From positions 1-7,319 of the forward strand of contig JACDBO010000067.1 of assembly GCA_013694885.1 (NCBI GenBank): a DNA stretch of 7,319 nt, given 5' to 3'. Of this stretch, positions 1-6,755 are shown one piece after another (the stretch's first letter is position 1; the number at the start of each line of letters is the position of its first letter). Under the pieces are notes generated by a model, which was not told the origin of the DNA, did not search any database, and worked only from the letters and a program-made list of their open reading frames with translations. Source of the stretch: Chloroflexia bacterium (GTDB taxonomy: Bacteria; Chloroflexota; Chloroflexia; Thermomicrobiales; UBA6265). A program made the position numbers and the translations under genes.

Positions 1-94
1 GTAGTATTGGGCGCTCTCGTTCACTACGGTGGATGATCGGCGCTCACGCGGCACGTTCGGGAACGGGCGATGCTCATCGCGTGATGGTGGCTTG

Positions 95-751
95 ATGACG
101 ATTCGCATTCTGATCACGGACGACCACAGCGTGGTGCGGCAGGGGCTGCGGATGTTCCTGGGCCTGGATCCGGAACTGGAGGTCATCGGCGAAGCGGCCG
201 ACGGCGCCGAGGCGGTGCGGTTAGCCAGGGAACTGCGCCCCAACGTCGTGCTGATGGACTTGGTGATGCCGGTGATGGACGGCATCACAGCGATCGGCGC
301 GATCCGGCGGGAGATGCCCGATGTCGAGGTGGTGGCGCTGACCAGCGTGCTGGAGGATGCGTCGGTGGTCGGCGCCGTGCGCGCCGGTGCCACCGGCTAC
401 CTGCTCAAGGACACCGACGCCGACGAGCTGCGGCGGGCCGTCAAGGCCGCCGCCTCCGGCCAGGTCCAGCTCTCGCCCCAGGCGGCATCGCGCCTGATGC
501 GGGAGGTCCGCGCCCCGGACAGCCCCGAGGCGCTGACCGGGCGCGAGACCGACGTGTTGCGGTTGCTGGCGGAAGGGCAGGCGAACAAGGAGATCGCCCG
601 CAATCTCAACATCGGCGAGAAGACGGTCAAGACCCATGTCAGCAATCTGCTCGCCAAACTCGGCGTCCAGAGCCGTACCCAGGCCGCGCTCCACGCCATG
701 CGCATCGGCCTCGTCGCCCCGGACCCGACTGTCGACGCCCGACAGCCGTAA
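95..751 (+). CDS. NarL/FixJ-family two-component response regulator (REC + LuxR HTH)
   Basis: This is a 218-residue DNA-binding response regulator that should accept phosphate from a histidine kinase and control transcription in the cytoplasm. The receiver domain spans about residues 3-120. It has the acidic pair Asp9-Asp10, the phosphoacceptor Asp55 in VLMDLVMP, the switch Thr83 and the conserved Lys105 in GYLLKD. A LuxR/GerE helix-turn-helix spans about residues 146-203, with LTGRETDVLRLLAEG, NKEIA and EKTVKTHVSNLLAKL typical of the family. Length is normal. I start it at ATG 95, because translation from GTG 29 would only add 22 low-complexity residues ahead of the canonical MTIRILITDD. The ribosome binding site is weak (GGTGG at 86-90). 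The sensor kinase gene begins 28 bp after the stop, so the two are very likely co-transcribed cognate partners. Domain assignment is certain; the target genes are unknown. Confidence 0.95.
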   Translation: MTIRILITDDHSVVRQGLRMFLGLDPELEVIGEAADGAEAVRLARELRPNVVLMDLVMPVMDGITAIGAIRREMPDVEVVALTSVLEDASVVGAVRAGATGYLLKDTDADELRRAVKAAASGQVQLSPQAASRLMREVRAPDSPEALTGRETDVLRLLAEGQANKEIARNLNIGEKTVKTHVSNLLAKLGVQSRTQAALHAMRIGLVAPDPTVDARQP

Positions 752-779
752 GGCGGTCATTCCGATAAAGAGCCGACGA

Positions 780-3700
780 ATGGTGAAACAACAACCCCGA
801 CCGACTGTAACCACGCTTGCTCCTCCGCCGCCAAATGGCCACCGGGACGAGGATATGGCGGCGCGCGTCGAGCAGCTCGAGCAGGTGATGCGCGCGACGA
901 ACGAAGGGTTGTGGGACTGGGACCTCACCACTAACGACGTCCACTTCTCGCCGCGCTGGAAGGAAATGCTCGGGTACGCGGATGATGAGCTCCCCAACCG
1001 CTTCGGGGAGTGGGAGCAACGCGTTTACCCCGAGGATCTGGCGCCGGCGCAAGAGGCCATCCGCGCATACCTCGCGCGGGAGAGCCCGACCTATGAGGTC
1101 GAGCACCGCCTGCGGCACAAGGACGGCAGCTACCGCTGGATCCGCGCCCGGGGCGCCGTCTCGCGCGATGTCGACGGGCGACCCGTCCGCTTTGTCGGCT
1201 CCCATGCGGATATTACCGAGCGGAAACGGGCCGAAGAAGATCTGCGCCGGCGCGATGCCATCTTCCAGGCGGTGACCTTCGCCGCGGAGCGGTTGCTGCG
1301 CGCGGCGGCGACCTGGGAAGAGGGCATCCCGGAGGTCCTGGAGCGCCTCGGTCGTGCGACGGAGGTGAGCCGCGTCTATGTGTTCGAGAACTACATCGGC
1401 GACGACGGTGAGCTATGGGCAACAAACCCGCACGAATGGCTCGCGCCCGGTGTCGCGTCCCAGTTCCCGGATCCCACGTCCAACGCGATTCCTTACAGCG
1501 CCGAGGGGTTCCGCCGCTGGGCGGAGACGTTTCGCCGAGGGGCGATGATGCACGGCCATGCGCGCGATCTGCCCGAGTCGGAGCGGGTCGATCCGGTGGC
1601 TGGGGGCACGTTGTCCTACGTACTCGTACCGATCTTTGTCGGCGGTGCCTGGTGGGGTTTCATCGGGTTCGACGAATGCGCTCGCGCGCGGGAGTTCTCG
1701 GCGCCAGAGCGCGACGCGCTGAAGGCCGCCGCCGACACATTGGGCGCGGCGATCGGCCGCAACCGCGCGGACCAGGCGGCGGCCCGGCTCGTCGCCATCG
1801 TCGAGTCGTCGGAGGACGCCATTATCGGCATGGCGCTGGACGGCATCATCACCTCGTGGAACCCCGGCGCCGAGCGATTGTACGGTTATAGAGCCGACGA
1901 GGCCGTCGGCCAGTCGGTCGCTATCATCTTGCCTCCGGAAGCGCTCGCGCGGATGCCGGAGGCGATCGCCAACCTCGCGCGCGGCGACCGCTTCGAACAC
2001 TATGAATCGGAACGAATCAGGAAGGACGGGTCGCGCGTCGCCGTGTCGGTCACGTTTTCGCCGATCCACAACGCTGCCGGCACGCTGATCGGCACGTCGT
2101 CTATCTATCGGGACATCACCGAGCGCAAGCGGGCGGCGGAGGCGATCCGCGAGAGCGAGGCCCAGAAGGCGGCCATCGTGGCCCTGTCCCTGGACTGCAT
2201 CGTGGCGATCGACGGCGAGGGGCGGATCACTGAGTTTAACCCGGCTGCGGAGCAGACGTTCGGCTACGGCCGTGCTGATGTGCTGGGCAAGGAGCTCGCC
2301 GAGACCATCATCCCTCTGTCCGAGCGTGGCCGGCATCGCCGTGGACTGGCACGCTTCCTGGCCACCGGCGAAGGGCCGTTGCTCAACCGCCGGTTCGAAG
2401 TGACGGCAATGCGTGCCGACAGGACCGAGTTTCCGGTTGAGCTCGCGATCACTCCGGTATCGCTTCATGGAGCACCTGCCTTTTGCGGCTACCTGCGGGA
2501 CATCACCGAGCAGAAGCGAGCGGAAATGGCGCTGCGGCAGTCGCGCCAGAGCTATCAGGACCTGGTCCACGCCATCGATAGCATCGTCTGGGAAGCAGAC
2601 GCCGCGACGGTGCGCTTCTCCTTTGTCAGTGCCCAGGCCGAACGCCTCCTCGGCTACCCCACCACTCGGTGGATCGAAGAACCGACTTTCTGGCAGGACC
2701 ACATCATCCCCGACGATCGGGACTGGGCCGTTTCATTCTGCGCGACGGCGACCGCGGAAAAGCGGGATCATGAGTTCGAGTACCGGATGATAACCGCCGA
2801 CGGTCGGACGGTGTGGTTGAGGGACATCGTCACCGTGGTCGTCGAGGACGACAAAGCCGTCAAGCTGCGCGGTGTGATGGTGGACATCACCGAACGCAAG
2901 CGGGCGGAGATGGAGCTCCTGCGACGCGAGGCGATCCTCGAAGCTGTGGCGTTCGCCGCCGAATGCTTTCTCCGCGTGGGCACGAGCTGGGAGGAGTGCG
3001 CTCAGGAGGTGCTTGAACGGCTCGGCCGCGCCACGGATGTGAGCCGCGTCTACGTCTTCGAGAAGTTCACCGGCGACGACGGCGAGCCTTGGGCCACCCA
3101 GCGCTTCGAGTGGACGGCGCCGGGCATCGCCAGGCAGCTTGATGACCCGCAACTCACGGCTCTCTCGCTTAAGGCCGGTGGGCTCGCTCCGTGGACAGCG
3201 GCCCTCGGTCGGGGGGAACTGCTCTACGGTCATGTGCGCGATTTGCCCGGGATTGAACGGACGCCGGTCGAAGCGGGAGGGCCCCGCTCCCTCGTGCTGG
3301 TGCCGATCTTTGTAGACGGGGCATGGTGGGGAGTCATCGGCTTCGACGAGTGCGAGCGCGAGCGGGATTTCTCGGTAATGGAGCGGGACGCGCTGAAGGC
3401 GGCCGCCAACACGCTGGGCGCGGCCATCGGGCGCGACCGCGCGGGCCACGCGCTGGGCGAGAGTCAGCGAGTGCTCGCCACGCTGCTCAGCAACCTGCCC
3501 GGTATGGCCTATCGCTGCCGTAACGATGCCGACTGGACGATGACGTTCGTCAGCGACGGCTGCCTCGACCTCACCGGCTACCAACCGACCGACCTGCACG
3601 AGAACCGCCGCCTGGCCTACGCCGACCTCATCCATCCCGATGACCGGGAGTGGGTCTGGCAGGATGTCCAGACCGCTATCGCGGCGGACGTCGCCTTTCG

Positions 3701-4997
3701 CCTGACCTATCGGATCACGACGGCCGCGGGGAGCGAGAAATGGGTGCTGGAGCAGGGGCGCGGCGTACGCGATGTTGATGGCGTGCCGGTGGCGCTCGAG
3801 GGCTTCATCACCGATGTCACCGACCGGGTGCAGGCGCGCCAGCTACTGGAACAGCGGATTACGGCCCTCGCCAAACTCGCCTCCAGCCTGACCGTCGATC
3901 AGCCGATTGGCATGACCCTGAGCGGTCTCGCCTCGTGGATCGCGGAGGCGAGCGGGGCGATTGCCTGCATCGTGGGACTCGTCGATGAATCGCGGCTCGA
4001 ACTCCGCCTGATCGCCACCCATGGGATGCCGGAAGGGGCGGCTGAGGCCCTTGAAGCGTCCTGGCCGGCCACCGCTCACGGCCCACACCCGTCGACCAGC
4101 GTCCGTGCCCTCACGACCCGGCGTCCGATTCTCACGCGTGGCCTCCGTCAACGGTCGCTCGCCGACCAGCAGCACCTGCCAAGCTATCCAATCTCGCGCG
4201 ATGCCCCGTGGGACATTCTCCTGTCGCTGCCCCTCGTCTATCAGGGAGAGGGCCGGGGCGTCATCAACCTCTACTACCTGCCCGAACAGGAGCCGAGTGC
4301 GGATGAGATCGGGTTTCTCAGCGCCGTCGCCGATCAGGTCGCGATTGCCGTCGCCAACGCCCGCCTCTACGAGCAGGCGCAGGACAAAGCGGCTCTCGAG
4401 GAGCGGCAGCGGCTGGCGCGGGAGCTGCACGACTCGGTCTCGCAGGCGCTCTTCGGCATCGGCTTGGGCGCCCGCACCGCGCGGACGTTGCTGGACCAGG
4501 ACCCCACCAAGGTCGCCGCGCCGCTCGACTACGTGCTCTCGCTGGCAGAGGCCGGGTTGGCGGAGATGCGGGCGCTGATCTTCGAGCTGCGCCCGGAGTC
4601 GCTGGCGCAGGAGGGACTCGTGGCCGCGCTGGAGAAACAGGCCGCCTCGCTTCGCGCGCGGCATGGTATCGCTGTCGACGCTCACTTCGGCGAGGAGCCG
4701 GACGCGCCGCTGCCGGTCGAAGAAGCGATCTACCGAATTGCCCAGGAGGCGATGCACAACATCGTCAAGCACGCGCGCGCGACCAGTGTCGAGCTCCACC
4801 TGAGGGGCAACTCCGACGAGATCACGCTCAGCGTTGCCGACAACGGCGCCGGGTTCGACGCCTCCGGGTCGTTCCCCGGCCATCTCGGTCTGCGCTCGAT
4901 GCGGGAGCGGGCCGAACGCCTCGGCGGGTCGCTCTCGCTCGACAGCGTCCCTCAACGCGGCACCCGCATCCAGGTGCGGATCCCGCTGCCGCGGTAG
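780..4997 (+). CDS. Large cytoplasmic PAS/GAF sensor histidine kinase (HisKA_3 type)
   Basis: This is a 1405-residue sensor kinase, the probable partner of the regulator just upstream. From ATG 780 the order is: PAS1 about 31-151, GAF1 157-328, PAS2 335-455, PAS3 462-582, PAS4 589-709, GAF2 715-886, PAS5 896-1019, GAF3 1029-1200, then a HisKA_3 dimerisation region with ARELHDSVSQ (phosphoacceptor His1217), and an HATPase_c domain with N-box Asn1327, DNGAGF (1354-1359) and GLRSMRERAERLGG (from 1370). PAS1-4 each end in an ITERKRAE-like linker (ITEQKRAE after PAS3). I see no signal peptide and no transmembrane helix, so it should sense a cytoplasmic signal; the ligand is unknown. There is no receiver or Hpt domain. 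GAF1 and GAF2 are internal duplicates (see findings). The start is uncertain: ATG 780 lacks a good ribosome binding site and begins a Pro-rich 25-residue stretch, while ATG 855 follows GACGAGG closely and would retain every domain. Length is well above the family average because of the stacked sensors. Confidence 0.93.
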   Translation: MVKQQPRPTVTTLAPPPPNGHRDEDMAARVEQLEQVMRATNEGLWDWDLTTNDVHFSPRWKEMLGYADDELPNRFGEWEQRVYPEDLAPAQEAIRAYLARESPTYEVEHRLRHKDGSYRWIRARGAVSRDVDGRPVRFVGSHADITERKRAEEDLRRRDAIFQAVTFAAERLLRAAATWEEGIPEVLERLGRATEVSRVYVFENYIGDDGELWATNPHEWLAPGVASQFPDPTSNAIPYSAEGFRRWAETFRRGAMMHGHARDLPESERVDPVAGGTLSYVLVPIFVGGAWWGFIGFDECARAREFSAPERDALKAAADTLGAAIGRNRADQAAARLVAIVESSEDAIIGMALDGIITSWNPGAERLYGYRADEAVGQSVAIILPPEALARMPEAIANLARGDRFEHYESERIRKDGSRVAVSVTFSPIHNAAGTLIGTSSIYRDITERKRAAEAIRESEAQKAAIVALSLDCIVAIDGEGRITEFNPAAEQTFGYGRADVLGKELAETIIPLSERGRHRRGLARFLATGEGPLLNRRFEVTAMRADRTEFPVELAITPVSLHGAPAFCGYLRDITEQKRAEMALRQSRQSYQDLVHAIDSIVWEADAATVRFSFVSAQAERLLGYPTTRWIEEPTFWQDHIIPDDRDWAVSFCATATAEKRDHEFEYRMITADGRTVWLRDIVTVVVEDDKAVKLRGVMVDITERKRAEMELLRREAILEAVAFAAECFLRVGTSWEECAQEVLERLGRATDVSRVYVFEKFTGDDGEPWATQRFEWTAPGIARQLDDPQLTALSLKAGGLAPWTAALGRGELLYGHVRDLPGIERTPVEAGGPRSLVLVPIFVDGAWWGVIGFDECERERDFSVMERDALKAAANTLGAAIGRDRAGHALGESQRVLATLLSNLPGMAYRCRNDADWTMTFVSDGCLDLTGYQPTDLHENRRLAYADLIHPDDREWVWQDVQTAIAADVAFRLTYRITTAAGSEKWVLEQGRGVRDVDGVPVALEGFITDVTDRVQARQLLEQRITALAKLASSLTVDQPIGMTLSGLASWIAEASGAIACIVGLVDESRLELRLIATHGMPEGAAEALEASWPATAHGPHPSTSVRALTTRRPILTRGLRQRSLADQQHLPSYPISRDAPWDILLSLPLVYQGEGRGVINLYYLPEQEPSADEIGFLSAVADQVAIAVANARLYEQAQDKAALEERQRLARELHDSVSQALFGIGLGARTARTLLDQDPTKVAAPLDYVLSLAEAGLAEMRALIFELRPESLAQEGLVAALEKQAASLRARHGIAVDAHFGEEPDAPLPVEEAIYRIAQEAMHNIVKHARATSVELHLRGNSDEITLSVADNGAGFDASGSFPGHLGLRSMRERAERLGGSLSLDSVPQRGTRIQVRIPLPR

Positions 4998-5025
4998 CCG
5001 TTCCTCCTCCTCCCACTCCATCAAC

Positions 5026-5057
5026 CGCGCGCTCTCCGCCAAATGGTGGAGCGCGCG
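5026..5057 (+). other. Imperfect GC-rich hairpin downstream of the kinase gene
   Basis: It begins 29 bases after the kinase stop. Seven pairs close an AAAT loop (5034-5040 with 5045-5051, including one G-T pair). After a two-base bulge (5032-5033), six more GC pairs follow (5026-5031 with 5052-5057). No T-run follows, so it is not a classical intrinsic terminator. It might stabilise the 3' end of the regulator-kinase mRNA or take part in factor-dependent termination, or it may be a by-product of the high GC content. The rest of the 4998-5218 gap shows no gene. A short GC stem CCCCG/CGGGG (5181-5185 with 5191-5195) lies just before the next ribosome binding site. Confidence 0.35.
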
Positions 5058-5204
5058 CCTCCGCCCATCGCCCGACGAATGTGTCCCTCTCACGCCCGGT
5101 GTCCCCGCGGACAGCGTGGCGTAAAAAGGGAATCAGAGAATTCGAACTGAAGGTCGCCACCGCGTGATAACCGGGTTCGGCCCCGGCCGGCGGGGAGCGC
5201 GTAC

Positions 5205-5210
5205 GGGAGG
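5205..5210 (+). promoter_or_regulatory. Ribosome binding site of the metallo-beta-lactamase-fold gene
   Basis: GGGAGG lies 8 bases before ATG 5219. It supports that start over any internal one. No convincing sigma-70 promoter could be picked out in the preceding 150 bases. Confidence 0.75.
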
Positions 5211-5218
5211 ATAGCCGC

Positions 5219-6076
5219 ATGACGTCGTTCATCTGCGTTACCTGCGGAGTCCAGTACGCACCGGCGGATCGGGAGCCCGCCCATTGCCCCGTGTGCGAGG
5301 ACGACCGCCAGTACATCGGCTGGAGCGGGCAGCGGTGGACGACGCTTGAAGATCTCCAGAAAGGGCATCGCAACGCCATCCGCGCGGTCGAGCCGGGGCT
5401 AACGGGGATCGGAACCGAGCCGAAAGTCGGCATTGGCCAGCGGGCACTTCTGGTGCAAACGGCTGCGGGCAACATCCTCTGGGACTGCATCACCCTGATT
5501 GACGACGAGACGGTGGCGGCGGTGCGCGCGCTTGGCGGCATCGCGGCAATCGCGATCTCCCACCCCCACTACTACTCCACGATGGTCGAGTGGAGTCAGG
5601 CCTTCGACGCCCCCGTCTTCCTGCACGCCGACGACCGAGAGTGGGTGATGCGACCGGATCCCGCCGTGACCTTTTGGGACGGAGAAACGAAGCGGCTCGG
5701 CGACGATCTCACGTTGATCCGCTGCGGCGGGCACTTCGCGGGCGGGTCCGTCCTGCACTGGGCGGGCGGTGCCGAGGGGCGGGGCGCTCTGCTCACCGGC
5801 GACATCATCCAGGTCGTCCCGGACCGCCGCTGGGTGAGTTTCATGTATAGCTACCCAAACCTCATCCCCTTACCGACCGCGAGCGTTCGCCGCATAGTGG
5901 CCGCGGTGGAGCCCTTCGCCTTCGACCGCGTCCACGGCGCCTTTTTCGACTGGGCGGTGTGGAACGACGGGAAGGCCGCCGTGGGCCGCTCCGCCTCACG
6001 GTACATCGCCGCCATCGAGGGCAACCATGCCGGAGGCGATGCTGTTCCAACCGTCGCCCAGGCGCGGTCAGCCTGA
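5219..6076 (+). CDS. Zinc-ribbon / metallo-beta-lactamase-fold hydrolase-like protein
   Basis: This is a 285-residue soluble protein. The N-terminus carries a rubredoxin-like zinc ribbon with two knuckles, CVTC (Cys6, Cys9) and CPVC (Cys23, Cys26), which should bind one metal ion. From about residue 60 it reads as a metallo-beta-lactamase (MBL) fold. HPHYYS at 115-120 sits where the HxHxDH metal motif is expected, GGHFAGG supplies His172, LLTGDI supplies Asp195 and VHGAFF supplies His239. The Asp and His of HxHxDH are replaced by Tyr119 and Ser120, so the second metal site is probably altered or lost. I recall annotated bacterial MBL-fold proteins with the same ribbon and an HPHYYS-type motif, so this looks like a family trait rather than decay. 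The substrate is unknown; thioester, glyoxal-adduct or redox chemistry are all possible. A strong ribosome binding site precedes it, and the VOC gene follows after 27 bp, indicating a two-gene operon. Confidence 0.9.
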   Translation: MTSFICVTCGVQYAPADREPAHCPVCEDDRQYIGWSGQRWTTLEDLQKGHRNAIRAVEPGLTGIGTEPKVGIGQRALLVQTAAGNILWDCITLIDDETVAAVRALGGIAAIAISHPHYYSTMVEWSQAFDAPVFLHADDREWVMRPDPAVTFWDGETKRLGDDLTLIRCGGHFAGGSVLHWAGGAEGRGALLTGDIIQVVPDRRWVSFMYSYPNLIPLPTASVRRIVAAVEPFAFDRVHGAFFDWAVWNDGKAAVGRSASRYIAAIEGNHAGGDAVPTVAQARSA

Positions 6077-6090
6077 CACAGGCGCGATGG

Positions 6091-6097
6091 AAGGAGG
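6091..6097 (+). promoter_or_regulatory. Strong Shine-Dalgarno of the VOC gene
   Basis: AAGGAGG is a near-perfect anti-16S match, 6 bases before ATG 6104. It favours that start over the in-frame ATGs at 6122 and 6128, and suggests independent strong translation of the second gene in the unit. Confidence 0.85.
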
Positions 6098-6103
6098 ACG
6101 ACG

Positions 6104-6505
6104 ATGACGATAACCACGGGCATGGATATGGGGTTGCGCCTCGAACTGTTCGTGAGCGGCATGGACGCTTCGATCGATTTCTATCGCGGGGTGCTGGGCT
6201 TCGAGCTGATGCGGCGGGAATCCGACTACGCCAGCCTTCGCTCCGGCGGTGTGACGGTTGGGCTCGGTCCCATCGCGAAGCTGCCGCTGGAGGATGGGTA
6301 CGTCACCCGGAGCAGACTGGCGGAGGATCGCGGCGCGGGTGTCGAGATCGTCTTCGAGGTGGACGACATCGCGGCGTACCGTGACCGCGTGGGAGCCTCC
6401 GGCCATCCCCTGCTGGACGATCTCCAGCTGCGCCCGTGGGGGCTGACCGACTTCCGAATCGCCGACCCCGACGGCTACTACTTGCGCATTACCTCACGCG
6501 ACTGA
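6104..6505 (+). CDS. VOC-superfamily (glyoxalase/bleomycin-resistance fold) protein
   Basis: This is a 133-residue protein that is a single, normal-length VOC domain made of two beta-alpha-beta-beta-beta halves. The first half runs LRLELFVSGMDASIDFY...VLGFEL (about 11-35); the second contains VEIVFEVDDIAAYRDRV (about 80-96) and ends in DFRIADPDGYYLRIT (116-130), the DPDG signature of the superfamily. In metal-dependent members, ligands are expected near residue 14 (Glu here), near 81 (Glu here) and after DPDG, where this protein has Arg128 in place of the usual Glu. It may therefore bind a ligand without catalysis, or use a different metal site. Such proteins act as glyoxalase-like enzymes, dioxygenases or binding proteins; this sequence does not decide which. 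It lies 27 bp after the MBL-fold gene and probably shares its transcript, so both may act on the same compound. Confidence 0.88.
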   Translation: MTITTGMDMGLRLELFVSGMDASIDFYRGVLGFELMRRESDYASLRSGGVTVGLGPIAKLPLEDGYVTRSRLAEDRGAGVEIVFEVDDIAAYRDRVGASGHPLLDDLQLRPWGLTDFRIADPDGYYLRITSRD

Positions 6506-6572
6506 GCGCCGATGAGCATTCGACGGATCGAGAAGCCCAGACGGGCTCATACGGACTTCGGTTGAACAGTGA

Positions 6573-6670
6573 TGGAACACCCCGCCGTCATTCTGAGGCC
6601 GCAGCCGAAGAATCCCCGCGCGAAGCGCTCGACGGCGAAGCCGTCGCATCGCCGGGGTAAGGACATTCCA
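6573..6670. repeat. MITE-like palindromic intergenic repeat
   Basis: Most of the 250-base gap 6506-6755 is a structured repeat rather than a gene. Its core begins with GTCATTCTGAGGCCGCAGCC at 6587. It contains three small palindromes: ATTCT/AGAAT (6590-6594 with 6609-6613) enclosing GGC/GCC with tandem G-A mismatches between; GCGC-GAA-GCGC (6618-6628); and GACGGC-GAA-GCCGTC (6631-6645). CCCC 6614-6617 can pair with GGGG 6654-6657 around the last two. The outer edges are imperfect inverted repeats, TGGAA/TTCCA (6573-6577, 6666-6670) and ACCCCG/CGGGGT (6579-6584, 6653-6658). CGAAG recurs every 15 bases (6606, 6621, 6636). From memory, related GTCATTCTGAG...GAAGAATC repeats are dispersed in Chloroflexota and other environmental genomes. 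Only one copy lies in this window, so its repetitive nature here is inferred. Confidence 0.65.
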
Positions 6671-6742
6671 CTACTGATTACCCGAATTGCGTATCACATC
6701 AGGCAACGTCAGCGGAGCGAATGGCCGCCAGCGGACGGCTAC

Positions 6743-6748
6743 GGGAGG
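6743..6748 (+). promoter_or_regulatory. Ribosome binding site of the CPBP protease gene
   Basis: GGGAGG lies 7 bases before ATG 6756. It fixes the start in the frame that stays open to the window edge; the nearby ATGs at 6721 and 6751 are in other frames. Confidence 0.75.
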
Positions 6749-6755
6749 ACATGAG

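Noticed and set aside
636..779. Extending the kinase upstream to ATG 636, overlapping the regulator by 116 bases
   Set aside because: The extra 48 residues are an out-of-frame reading of the regulator's HTH region and have no domain character.
1413..2702. Long open frame of 429 codons on the minus strand inside the kinase gene, and similar ones at 221-997, 2733-3635 and 3843-5093
   Set aside because: They lie antisense to clearly coding sequence in high-GC DNA, where such shadows are routine. Their translations are rich in Arg, Gly, Ala and His with no recognisable domain.
5079..5150. Short reading frame of 23 codons with two Cys between the kinase and the MBL-fold gene
   Set aside because: It has no ribosome binding site, no recognisable features, and a length expected by chance.
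5141..5170. Possible promoter with TTCGAA and TGATAA 18 bases apart upstream of the MBL-fold gene
   Set aside because: The match to the sigma-70 consensus is poor (3/6 and 2/6), no better than chance.
6534..6547. AGCCC/GGGCT hairpin as a terminator for the VOC gene
   Set aside because: The stem is only five pairs and no T-run follows, so it cannot be supported as an intrinsic terminator.
6436..6754. Reading frames through the intergenic repeat (6436-6660 and 6569-6754)
   Set aside because: They overlap the VOC gene end or the palindromic repeat. Their peptides are translations of the repeat, and they lack ribosome binding sites.
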